Shown here one piece after another: positions 15,166 through 22,395 of a DNA stretch of 24,635 nt. A program made the position numbers and the translations under genes. Below the pieces are notes generated by a model. That model did not search any database, was not told the origin of the DNA, and saw nothing but the letters and a program-made list of their open reading frames with translations. The stretch is from JADJNW01 sp033761835 (GTDB taxonomy: Bacteria > Bacteroidota > Bacteroidia > Chitinophagales > Saprospiraceae). How positions within the stretch are numbered: position 1 is the stretch's first letter; each line of letters opens with the position of its first letter. Location of the stretch: assembly GCA_033761835.1 (NCBI GenBank), contig JANRME010000348.1, positions 1 to 24,635 of the forward strand. Reading direction: 5' to 3'.

Positions 15166-15406
15166 AACTGATTTTGTGTTTATTTGTAGAATATTTGATA
15201 AATCATACAAATTAACAAATCTTAATCAAATACAAAGGAATAACAAATATTTTAATATTTTCAGGTGTTTTTTTCTAAAAGTTAATCGTTTAAATCAAAA
15301 TATAAATTAATATATCCTTCTAGAAATATCCTTTCCAAGATATAAATGAGCATCACCACTTCGCTAAATGGTTAAGTTTTAAGTTCTTTGTACCAAAGAA
15401 AAAACC
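15166..15406. other. AT-rich intergenic region upstream of the orphan McrB-N-like gene
   Basis: A 241-bp stretch that is very AT-rich and contains many TAATAT/ATTAAT runs. Apart from the inverted repeat at 15384-15400 I see no structured element, open frame or exact -33/-7 promoter pair in it. Confidence 0.5.
15384..15400 (+). promoter_or_regulatory. 17-bp perfect inverted repeat just upstream of a start codon
   Basis: TTCTTTG-TAC-CAAAGAA, two 7-bp arms around a 3-bp centre, ends 6 bp before the ATG at 15407. It could be an operator or a small hairpin covering the ribosome-binding region of the mRNA. There is no copy elsewhere in the window that I noticed. Confidence 0.5.
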
Positions 15407-16096
15407 ATGCAACTCAAGCAAATTCAGCATCAACTATCTGTTTATAAGGACTTTATGAAATCGCCGAAATCCGACATTCGATTATACGCATGGGAATCGC
15501 AACGTATTTTTCAAAGCAACTGGGATATGGAGGCAAAAGACTTTGGCGAAATGTATGACCGTAGCCTGGAAAACGCTCAAACTCGTCGCCTTTGGAAGCG
15601 CGAAAACTACGAGCCCAAGCGCCTGATGCTTAATTTTATTGCTTTGGAGCCGGAAATGGTGCGTCAAGCCTTCCAGGATTTGTTCAACGAAGAAAAGGAC
15701 ATCGAAGCACGCGTAGATCGCTTTGTTTTTTATTGTGATGAATTATTAAATGCCTATAAAGAAAAATATCCACTTTCGGTGGAAAACAATCATTATCATG
15801 GTGATAACTATGCAATAATTTCTTTATATTTAGCTTTTCAGTACCCTAATATTTACACTTTATACGATCATGATGCTTTTATAATATTATTACAAAAACT
15901 CGGCAGCCCCGACATCCCAAAAGCTGCTGATTTTGGGCGCTTTTGCAAAGTGATGCGCACTTTATACAATTTTATACAAAAAGACGCTGAATTATTAAAT
16001 CTACATCATAAACGCCTTGATCCTCGCCGACATTTTATGGAGGAGAGCCTGCTGGTGGTCTGGGATTTCTATCAATTCTGTGCACATTCCACTTAA
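15407..16096 (+). CDS. Unknown protein resembling the N-terminal domain of Bacteroidota McrB-like ATPases
   Basis: A 229-residue soluble protein with strong aromatic conservation-like stretches: SDIRLYAWESQRIFQSNWDMEAKDFGEMYDRSL, TRRLWKRENYEPKRLMLNFI, VRQAFQDLFNEEKDIEARVDRFVFYCDELL and NNHYHGDNYAIISLYLAFQYPNIYTLYD. From memory this run of motifs is what precedes the AAA+ ATPase in Bacteroidota McrB-type 5-methylcytosine restriction proteins, where the N-terminal part reads target or modified DNA. Here the protein stops before any Walker motif, and none follows in the next gene, which is a membrane protein. It is either a stand-alone domain or the remnant of a longer gene. The family link is recollection and needs a profile search. 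No catalytic residues can be named. The start at 15407 follows an inverted repeat. Confidence 0.6.
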   Translation: MQLKQIQHQLSVYKDFMKSPKSDIRLYAWESQRIFQSNWDMEAKDFGEMYDRSLENAQTRRLWKRENYEPKRLMLNFIALEPEMVRQAFQDLFNEEKDIEARVDRFVFYCDELLNAYKEKYPLSVENNHYHGDNYAIISLYLAFQYPNIYTLYDHDAFIILLQKLGSPDIPKAADFGRFCKVMRTLYNFIQKDAELLNLHHKRLDPRRHFMEESLLVVWDFYQFCAHST

Positions 16097-16206
16097 AACG
16101 ATTGTACAACCAAATTTTATAGTCCTTAGTCTATTATTCTTGGCAATGCCCGATCAATAGGGGTATTTTCGATTCCGATTCATCTTGTTCCTGAAATCAT
16201 CCGACT

Positions 16207-17445
16207 ATGACCGAGAATACTCGATTGACCAACCGCCTCGATGTGGTGGACGCCTTGCGCGGCTTTTCGCTGGCAGGCATTGTGATTGTTCACTTTCTGG
16301 AGCAGTACGTTGGCGCACCGACGCCCCATTCGGCAGGCGCTTATACCATGCAAAATGTCCTTGATCCGATTCTGGAGGGTATTTTCAGTTTTTTTATTCG
16401 CGGCAAATTTTTTGCGCTATTTTCATTTTTGTTTGGCTTGAGCTTTGCGATCCAAATGGAGAGAGGCGAATTCCGCGCTGGCGGCGACTTTCGACTGCGC
16501 TTTGCCTGGCGTTTGTTAATTTTATTTATCATTGGCTTTATTCACCATTTATTATATCGAGGTGATATTCTCACGGTGTACGCCTTGCTGGGCCTGCCTT
16601 TGATCTTATTTCATAAAATTCCCGATCGCTGGGTATTTATTATTACAATATTATTATTTATCGGGTTGCCAAGAATTTTGATGCAAGTCACTGGTTATGA
16701 ACCATTTCACGCATATATCCCCGATTGGCAATCGCAAGAGGAAAATCCGCTTGTCGTCAGCTATTGGAACGCTTTAAAATCAGGCACTTTGATAGATGTT
16801 GCTCGAAGCAATGCCACCGAAGGTTTTCTTATGAAAATGGGATTTCAGTTTGGGCAGTCATCGAGAGGTTATCAAACCTTCGCCTGGTTTTTGCTGGGAA
16901 TGCTGGCCGGTCGGCGGCGTTATTTTGAAAATATAGAAGTAAATAAAATATTCACTAAGAAAGTATTTAAATGGAGTATTATTATATTTTTTAGTCTTTT
17001 TGTAATAGCGGCTATTATATTTGGATTATTTGGTAAATATATTCCTCAATCATTACAAATGCCAATTGGAATGACGGTGTACGACCTTTCCAATATTGCG
17101 ATGACATTCTTTTTTATTACTGCTTTTATGCTGTTATTCAGCAAAGAACGCTGGCAAAAAAGATTAAATGTGTTTGCGCCCTATGGACGTATGGCACTTA
17201 CCAATTATGTGATGCAAACCGTGGTTGGAGTGATTATTTTATTCGGCTATGGCTTTAGTCTATTGGCAGAAGTAGGAAGTACGATTACTTTGTTGATTGC
17301 ATTGATAGTATGTGCTTTACAAATCTGGATTAGTAAAATATGGTTGCAATATTATAATTATGGCCCACTGGAATGGTTCTGGCGTTCGTTGACTTGGTTC
17401 AAATGGCAATCCTGGCGAAAGCGAGAAAAATTAAGCCCTGCGTAG
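16207..17445 (+). CDS. DUF418 domain-containing membrane protein (YeiB-like)
   Basis: A 412-residue polytopic inner-membrane protein. The N-terminus RLDVVDALRGFSLAGIVIVHFLEQY is the conserved opening of the DUF418/YeiB group, and the next conserved part is RGKFFALFSFLFGLSFAIQMERGE. About ten hydrophobic helices follow, and the C-terminal third (MTVYDLSNIAMTFFFITAFMLLF…VFAPYGRMALTNYVMQTVVGVIILFGYGF…YNYGPLEWFWRSLTWF) is the DUF418 domain proper, with the GPLEWxWRxLT ending. The group is distantly related to acyltransferase-3 proteins and is thought to act in transport or envelope modification; no substrate is known. The DHFR gene follows 69 bp downstream. Confidence 0.9.
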   Translation: MTENTRLTNRLDVVDALRGFSLAGIVIVHFLEQYVGAPTPHSAGAYTMQNVLDPILEGIFSFFIRGKFFALFSFLFGLSFAIQMERGEFRAGGDFRLRFAWRLLILFIIGFIHHLLYRGDILTVYALLGLPLILFHKIPDRWVFIITILLFIGLPRILMQVTGYEPFHAYIPDWQSQEENPLVVSYWNALKSGTLIDVARSNATEGFLMKMGFQFGQSSRGYQTFAWFLLGMLAGRRRYFENIEVNKIFTKKVFKWSIIIFFSLFVIAAIIFGLFGKYIPQSLQMPIGMTVYDLSNIAMTFFFITAFMLLFSKERWQKRLNVFAPYGRMALTNYVMQTVVGVIILFGYGFSLLAEVGSTITLLIALIVCALQIWISKIWLQYYNYGPLEWFWRSLTWFKWQSWRKREKLSPA

Positions 17446-17514
17446 AAATTCAGACAGGATTTTCGGCAACTGTTCCAAATGCTCCGTACTTTAGTAGCGC
17501 TGTCTAGAAATGCT

Positions 17515-18018
17515 ATGGAAAAAATCATCGTTGCCGCTAAATCTGATAATAACGTCATCGGTAGAAATGGCGATGTCCCTTGGCATCTGCCTGCCGATTT
17601 GGCGTTTTTTGAACACACCATTTCCGATGGCTGGCTGCTCTCCGGGCGGCGCTCCTACGAATCGGCTCAGGGTGATTTTATTTTTAAAAAAGGCCGAAAA
17701 ACAATTATTATTACAAGACAAAAAGATTATAAAGCGCCCGATGCTATCATTGCAAATGCTGTAATAGAAGGCATTGAAAAAGCAGCAACGGCAGGCGCTC
17801 CAAAACTTTATATCCTCGGTGGCGGCGAGATTTACACCCAAGCATTGAATCTTGCAGACAAGCTAATTATCACTGAAATTCATACCATTATAAAGGATGG
17901 TGATACTTATTTCCCAGAGATTGATCTTGAAAAATGGCGCGAAACGAGTCGTGAAAGCCACTCCAAAGATGCTGAAAACCCTTATGATTATTCTTTTGTA
18001 ATTTGGAAACAACGCTAA
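17515..18018 (+). CDS. folA: Dihydrofolate reductase
   Basis: Cytoplasmic enzyme reducing dihydrofolate to tetrahydrofolate with NADPH, needed for thymidylate, purines and methionine. From the ATG at 17515 it is 167 residues, a normal length. The active-site stretch is NVIGRNGDVPWHLPADLAFF (residues 13-32) with the proton-donating acid Asp28. The cofactor-binding GGGEIYTQAL and the TEIH…DGDTYFPEID ending are present. The usual GRKTYES reads GRRSYES, a mild change. A longer frame from 17479 would add 12 residues unlike the family, so I reject that start. Confidence 0.93.
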   Translation: MEKIIVAAKSDNNVIGRNGDVPWHLPADLAFFEHTISDGWLLSGRRSYESAQGDFIFKKGRKTIIITRQKDYKAPDAIIANAVIEGIEKAATAGAPKLYILGGGEIYTQALNLADKLIITEIHTIIKDGDTYFPEIDLEKWRETSRESHSKDAENPYDYSFVIWKQR

Positions 18019-18022
18019 AGCT

Positions 18023-18054
18023 ATTGGTAAAGTGCTGAAATTGAATTAAGTTTG
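18023..18054 (+). promoter_or_regulatory. Candidate promoter for the amidohydrolase lipoprotein
   Basis: TAAGTTTG at 18047-18054 fits TAnnTTTG exactly, and ATTG at 18023-18026 is a fair -33 element with a 20-bp spacer. It lies 19 bp before the ATG at 18074, which would make a very short leader. Confidence 0.45.
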
Positions 18055-18073
18055 TCACAAATCAAACGATAGT

Positions 18074-19759
18074 ATGAAACGCCTAAAAATCCTGTCCGCA
18101 ATTCTAATTGCTTCAATTTTATTTTCTTGCCAAAGAGAGCCGCAAACTTATGATTTAATCATTCGCAACGCCATGATTTATGACGGTTCTGGCAATGCTC
18201 CAATGAAAGGTGATATTGCAATAAACGCCGACACAATCGCCTCAATCGGTGATTTGAAAAAGGATAAAGGCAAACAGGAATTGGACGCTCAAGGCATGGC
18301 ACTCAGTCCTGGTTTTATCAACATGCTCAGTTGGGCAACGGAAAGTTTGCTCGTGGACGGTCGCGGCATGAGTGACATCAAGCAGGGCGTGACGCTCGAA
18401 GTAATGGGCGAAGGCTTTTCGATGGGACCTTTGACCGAAGAAATGCGTCAGGGCTTGATTGCTTCGCAAGGTGATTTAAAATTCGATATTCCCTGGACGA
18501 CTTTGGGTGGGTATTTGCAACACCTTGAAAATAAAGGCGTTTCGCCAAATGTAGCTTCATTTGCTGGTGCAACAACCTTTCGGATTCACGAAATTGGCTA
18601 CGAAGATCGTCCCCCAACTCCTGAGGAATTGGAACGTATGAAAACCCTCGCTCGTCAGGCAATGGAAGAAGGGGCTTTGGGCATCGGCTCCTCCTTGATT
18701 TACGCACCTGCTTTCTATGCCAAAACCGACGAACTAATTGAATTATGCAAAGTCGCCAGCGAATACGGCGGAATGTATATCACTCATATGCGCAGCGAGG
18801 GCAATCGCCTGCTGGAAGCGGTGGATGAGGTGATTCAAATTGCCACTCAAGCCAATCTGCCTGCTGAAATTTATCATTTGAAAGCCGGTGGACAAAGCAA
18901 CTGGCCGAAAATGGATCAAGTGATTACTAAAATTGACAGCGCCCGCGCCGCTGGCATCCACATTACCACCGATATGTACACTTATGTAGCAGGCGCAACA
19001 GGCTTGGATGCTTCGATGCCGCCCTGGGTGCAGGAAGGTGGCTACGACGAATGGGCTAAACGCCTCAAAGACCCTACTATCCGTGCCAAAGTAGCTGCTG
19101 AGATGAAAACGGATGCGCAAGATTGGGAAAACCTCTACTTCTCGGCAGGAACTGCGGAAAACCTGCTTTTGGTAGAATTCAAAAACGAAGCTTTGAAGCA
19201 ATATACCGGCAAAACCCTTGCTGAAGTGGCCAAGCTCAGAGGCAAAAGCCCAGAAGAAACCGCGATGGATTTGGTGATTGAAGATGGCACGCGAGTAGGA
19301 ACCGTTTATTTTTTGATGTCGGAAGATAATGTCAAAAAGCAAATCAAACTGCCCTATATGAGTTTTGGCTCGGATGCGGGGGCTCCAGCAGCAGAAGGCG
19401 ATTTTCTAAAATCCAGCACACATCCGCGCACTTACGGCAACTTCGCTCGTCTTTTGGGCAAATACGTTCGAGATGAAAAGGTACTCCCATTGGAAGAAGC
19501 GATTTATAAACTCACTGCGCTTTCGGCAGAAAAATTAAAAATTCAGAAACGTGGATTGCTTAAGCCAGGCTACTATGCAGACATCGTTATTTTTGATCCG
19601 AATACGATTCAGGATCACGCCACTTTTGAAAAACCGCACCAATACGCGTCAGGCGTTCAGCATGTTTTTGTGAATGGCGTGCAAGTATTGAAAGATGGCG
19701 AGCACACAGGCGCTACGCCGGGACGGTTTGTGCGAGGACCAGGATTTAAAAAGGATTGA
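18074..19759 (+). CDS. Amidohydrolase lipoprotein, N-acyl-D-amino-acid deacylase family
   Basis: A 561-residue exported enzyme. The N-terminus MKRLKILSAILIASILFSC has a lipobox with Cys19, so it should be a lipoprotein. The body matches D-aminoacylase-type amidohydrolases, which release D-amino acids or related amides: the entry strand YDLIIRNAMIYDGSGNAP, QGMALSPGFINMLSWATESLL, GVTLEVMGEGFSMGP, His238 in YITHMRSEGN, His268 in EIYHLKAGG and Asp434 in FGSDAGAPA. The usual first metal motif HxH after PGFID is absent (NMLSW), and the NCG cysteine region reads GEGFS. I recall a subfamily with this exact INMLSWATES sequence, so it is probably a real variant and not damage. Substrate unknown. It converges with the phosphodiesterase gene, with 7 bp between the stops. 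Confidence 0.88.
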   Translation: MKRLKILSAILIASILFSCQREPQTYDLIIRNAMIYDGSGNAPMKGDIAINADTIASIGDLKKDKGKQELDAQGMALSPGFINMLSWATESLLVDGRGMSDIKQGVTLEVMGEGFSMGPLTEEMRQGLIASQGDLKFDIPWTTLGGYLQHLENKGVSPNVASFAGATTFRIHEIGYEDRPPTPEELERMKTLARQAMEEGALGIGSSLIYAPAFYAKTDELIELCKVASEYGGMYITHMRSEGNRLLEAVDEVIQIATQANLPAEIYHLKAGGQSNWPKMDQVITKIDSARAAGIHITTDMYTYVAGATGLDASMPPWVQEGGYDEWAKRLKDPTIRAKVAAEMKTDAQDWENLYFSAGTAENLLLVEFKNEALKQYTGKTLAEVAKLRGKSPEETAMDLVIEDGTRVGTVYFLMSEDNVKKQIKLPYMSFGSDAGAPAAEGDFLKSSTHPRTYGNFARLLGKYVRDEKVLPLEEAIYKLTALSAEKLKIQKRGLLKPGYYADIVIFDPNTIQDHATFEKPHQYASGVQHVFVNGVQVLKDGEHTGATPGRFVRGPGFKKD

Positions 19760-19766
19760 CTACCGA

Positions 19767-20549
19767 CTATTTAACTAAAAGAAAACTTTGCAAACGCTCC
19801 AATTCATCGGTGTTGAGTAAATCTACGCCGATTTCTTTAAGTTTTTTCCAGACTTTCTCTTGCTCCGGGCTGGCCCAAAGGCGTACTTTCTGACCATTGG
19901 CGTGAGCCGCGTTCACCCAATTCTGGAGTTTTTCTAATTCCTCTTTTTTGATCTTCCCTTTTCCGCGCCAATGCAAGTGATTATTATAATTGTCGCTGAT
20001 AACGGGCATAAAATGCGCATCATATTTCCCAATATCGTCAGGACGGCCATCGATTGCTACCATCCTAAAAGCTTCCTTATGAACGGTTTCTATTGGGCGA
20101 GCGCCGGACAAAAAAATCGTCACCGCGCCTTGTTTTTTCTGACCATTTTTATAACTCGTCAATATTTCCGCATAGTTTTCCAGTTGTTTTTTTAAAACCG
20201 AGTATGTACCCTCCCCGTCGGCTTTGATGTCGATCATTAAATAAAATTCCCCGGTGTAATTCGGGTAAACTTTGCCCCCGTTTTGTTGTGCAATTTCTTG
20301 TAAAGGCTTTAAATACAGGGCTTCCAGCGTTTTATCCTTGCTCTTAGAGGAAGGTTTATTATGAGATACATACAATTCACCATCTATCAAATGCACATCT
20401 GCTTCCACGCTGGTGAAGCCATGCGCCAAAGCATCCAGCAGCGGTCGCGTGTGCTCGTAGTCGTTATGCGCGTGCGCATTGGGCAAAGGCTTTATCTGGC
20501 TGTAAATATTATTCGCAAAAAGCAAAAATAATAATGTTAGGAGTCGCAT
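19767..20549 (-). CDS. Periplasmic glycerophosphodiester phosphodiesterase / PI-PLC-like protein
   Basis: From the ATG at 20549 the protein is 260 residues with a signal peptide MRLLTLLFLLFANNIYS (cut before Q18). The GDPD-like barrel motifs are visible: NAHAHNDYEH (His26, His28, Asn29, Asp30), SVEADVHLIDGELYVSHN (Glu49, Asp51, His63) and the last strands GQKVRLWASPEQEKVWKKLKEIGVDLLNTDELERL. This would hydrolyse glycerophosphodiesters or a related phosphodiester in the periplasm, releasing an alcohol and glycerol phosphate. The NAHAHNDYEH form is typical of a Bacteroidota PI-PLC/GDPD group. A start at 20636 would run into the repeat array and add 29 lysine-rich residues, so I reject it. A signal-peptide cleavage before a Q, not a C, suggests a soluble form. 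Confidence 0.85.
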   Translation of the reverse strand: MRLLTLLFLLFANNIYSQIKPLPNAHAHNDYEHTRPLLDALAHGFTSVEADVHLIDGELYVSHNKPSSKSKDKTLEALYLKPLQEIAQQNGGKVYPNYTGEFYLMIDIKADGEGTYSVLKKQLENYAEILTSYKNGQKKQGAVTIFLSGARPIETVHKEAFRMVAIDGRPDDIGKYDAHFMPVISDNYNNHLHWRGKGKIKKEELEKLQNWVNAAHANGQKVRLWASPEQEKVWKKLKEIGVDLLNTDELERLQSFLLVK

Positions 20550-20590
20550 TTTATACAATTTACTCTTTTTATTTAATTTTTTAGCTCGTT

Positions 20591-20781
20591 TATGTAAAAT
20601 TTTACCCTTAGCAACGTAAAGCTTTACCCCTGTCAACCTAAAATTTTAGGTTCGTTTTGCAAAATTTTACCTCATTGACCTAAAAATTTAGGTTTACCTT
20701 GCAAAATTTTACCCTGATAACTTAAAATTTTAAACAGATAACGTAAAGGTTTAGCCTACTTACGTAAAATTTTAAGCATCG
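20591..20781. repeat. Nine-unit array of 21-22 bp palindromic A/T-tract repeats
   Basis: Nine units share a core TAAAATTTTA. Core positions are 20595-20604, 20617-20626, 20639-20648, 20660-20669, 20681-20690, 20702-20711, 20723-20732, 20744-20753 and 20765-20774, so the spacing is 22, 22, then 21 six times. Outside the core the units tend to AAC(G/C) on the left and CC or GG on the right. Variants keep dyad symmetry: AACCTAAAATTTTAGGTT (unit 3) and GTAAAGCTTTAC (unit 2) are perfect palindromes with different flanks or centres. Units 4 and 6 start TTGC. The array lies between the end of susD and the start of the phosphodiesterase gene. Stops occur in every frame, so it is not coding. Function unknown. 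Confidence 0.9.
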
Positions 20782-20782
20782 G

Positions 20783-20809
20783 TTTACCAAGTCTTTAAGA
20801 TTTGGTAAA
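20783..20809 (-). terminator. Hairpin downstream of susD
   Basis: A long inverted repeat with arms TTTACCAA and TTGGTAAA plus an inner TCTT/AAGA, beginning 17 bp after the susD stop at 20827 (minus strand). The stem is strong but no T run follows directly on the minus strand, so it may end transcription, stabilise the mRNA 3' end, or both. It abuts the repeat array. Confidence 0.6.
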
Positions 20810-20826
20810 TCTGTTTTTGAACAATC

Positions 20827-22290
20827 TCAATCTTTCAAATACCATATTTTGGTATTTAAATCATCCGCACCCTGACGCGCCACGGCTTCCTGATAACTTC
20901 TTGCATTCAATGATTGCTCGATGCGTGGATACGGAAAACGCACTGGAATCTGGTCGTTATTTTGGTTGCTTTCGGCGGGTAGTAACTCAGGGTTGCGCGT
21001 GCGGCGCCAGTCAAACCAAGCCTCCAGCCCTTGCATATACAAAGCAATCCATTTTTGAAAACCGATTTGCTTCAGCTTTTCTTCGCTCGGGCCGCTATAA
21101 TTTGCTAAGCCTCCACTCAAATACTTTTCAGGATTCAAACCATAATATGTAAAGGAAGCTGCAATGCCCTGGCGATAAAATTTGTCCGCAGCGCCAGTAA
21201 TCATGCCTCTTTCAGCAGCTTCCGCCAACAAGAATTGTAATTCCGAATAAGTCATCATCACGCCTTTGGCAGCCTGCAAGCCATTCGGCAAAATAGCATC
21301 TTCGTAAAATGGCCGCCCGATGCGCGACTGATGTTCCAATCCGCCATTATAAGCCAGCGCTTCGTTATCAGGCAAGCCATTGGGAATGCCCGCGTATTGT
21401 GGCCGATCCGCGTTTTCGGTAGCCGGCGTTGGGCGATAAAAAATATCCAACCGTTCGTCTTCATATTCACTCATCAATTCGAGCAAGCCTTTGCTGGCGC
21501 GGAATTCATTGAAATTTCCTGTTTTTAAAATATGTATCGGAAACTGATCAGGTGGCGTGCTGCGATAGTTGAAAACGGCGTTGTCACTATTGCTTTCAAA
21601 AATAGGTGTAGAATCGGGATTATTTGTAATAGCTTGTAAATCAGCGCTTACATCCATTTTTCCAGAGATGCGAATCAAGTATCGGATGCGCAGCGAATTG
21701 GCAAGTTTACGCCATTTTTGTACATCGCCGAGGTAGAGTACATCGCCATTTACGGTGTTTCCAGTACTATCCAAGAGTTCATTGGCTTCTTTTAAATCCT
21801 GCAAAATCCCTTGATAAATCTGCTCTTGCGGGTCGTATTTTGGATAATTGATCCCTTCTTTAGCTTTAATCGCTTCAGAATAAGGCACATCGCCGTAGCA
21901 ATCGGTCGCCAATGAAAACAGCCAGGCGCGCAGCACCAAAGCAATACCTTTGTAATTATCCTCGCCGGAGGCTTCGCTCAAAGTAATGATATTCTGCACA
22001 TCTCGGAGATTGTCGTACACTGCATTCCAGATGACATCGCGCTCCGTCCACACATAGCGATCAGGAGCTACATTCTGACATTTAGCGGTGTGCTGAATGA
22101 CCAAACTTCCTATATTCCAGCTTTCCAGCGTCAGCGCGTTCATCGCGTCGCGTATGATTTGCGGCAGCAACAGCTCAGGTGTCGCTTCGGTGGAGGCGTT
22201 AGGATTGGTGCTAATTTCATCCAGTTTGTCCTGGCAGGAAAAAATGGAAAGTAGGAGGATTATTATAATGGTATTTTTTATTGATTTCAT
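20827..22290 (-). CDS. susD: SusD/RagB-like nutrient-binding outer-membrane lipoprotein
   Basis: A 487-residue surface lipoprotein that caps the SusC channel and captures substrate. The N-terminus MKSIKNTIIIILLLSIFSC has a lipobox with Cys19, followed by QDKLDEISTNPNAST, the usual start of the SusD_2 group. The helical TPR-like core is recognised from ALVLRAWLFSLATDCYGDVPYSEAI, YPKYDPQEQIYQGILQDLKEANELL, KWRKLANSLRIRYLIRIS and MTYSELQFLLAEAAERG; the end has QKWIALYMQGLEAWFDWRRTRNPEL and RFPYPRIEQSLNARSYQEAV. It is downstream of and on the same strand as a susC-like gene (105-bp gap). The substrate cannot be read from the sequence; this subgroup is often linked to peptides or mixed organic matter as well as sugars. 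Confidence 0.95.
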   Translation of the reverse strand: MKSIKNTIIIILLLSIFSCQDKLDEISTNPNASTEATPELLLPQIIRDAMNALTLESWNIGSLVIQHTAKCQNVAPDRYVWTERDVIWNAVYDNLRDVQNIITLSEASGEDNYKGIALVLRAWLFSLATDCYGDVPYSEAIKAKEGINYPKYDPQEQIYQGILQDLKEANELLDSTGNTVNGDVLYLGDVQKWRKLANSLRIRYLIRISGKMDVSADLQAITNNPDSTPIFESNSDNAVFNYRSTPPDQFPIHILKTGNFNEFRASKGLLELMSEYEDERLDIFYRPTPATENADRPQYAGIPNGLPDNEALAYNGGLEHQSRIGRPFYEDAILPNGLQAAKGVMMTYSELQFLLAEAAERGMITGAADKFYRQGIAASFTYYGLNPEKYLSGGLANYSGPSEEKLKQIGFQKWIALYMQGLEAWFDWRRTRNPELLPAESNQNNDQIPVRFPYPRIEQSLNARSYQEAVARQGADDLNTKIWYLKD

Positions 22291-22395
22291 GCGTTGTTGT
22301 TTATATGCTGATCTGGTGATGTAGTGATTTGGTGATCTTGGAAATAGGTTGAAATGTGTTGTCTGGCATCTGGCATCTTTTAATCTGACATCTAA
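22291..22395 (-). repeat. Short imperfect tandem repeats between susC and susD
   Basis: The 105-bp gap contains a 16-bp-period repeat (TGATCTGGTGAT at 22309-22320 and TGATTTGGTGAT at 22325-22336) and three copies of CTGGCAT/CTGACAT (22363, 22370 and 22385). On the coding strand this is a G-poor, A/C-rich leader before the susD ATG. No hairpin was seen. Confidence 0.6.

Noticed and set aside
20550..20636. N-terminal extension of the phosphodiesterase to 20636
   Set aside because: It would encode a lysine-rich stretch partly inside the repeat array, ahead of a clean signal peptide that begins at 20549.
20591..20781. CRISPR array
   Set aside because: The repeating unit is 21-22 bp in total with palindromic AT cores and only a few bases between units; there are no unique spacers of about 30 bp and no cas genes.
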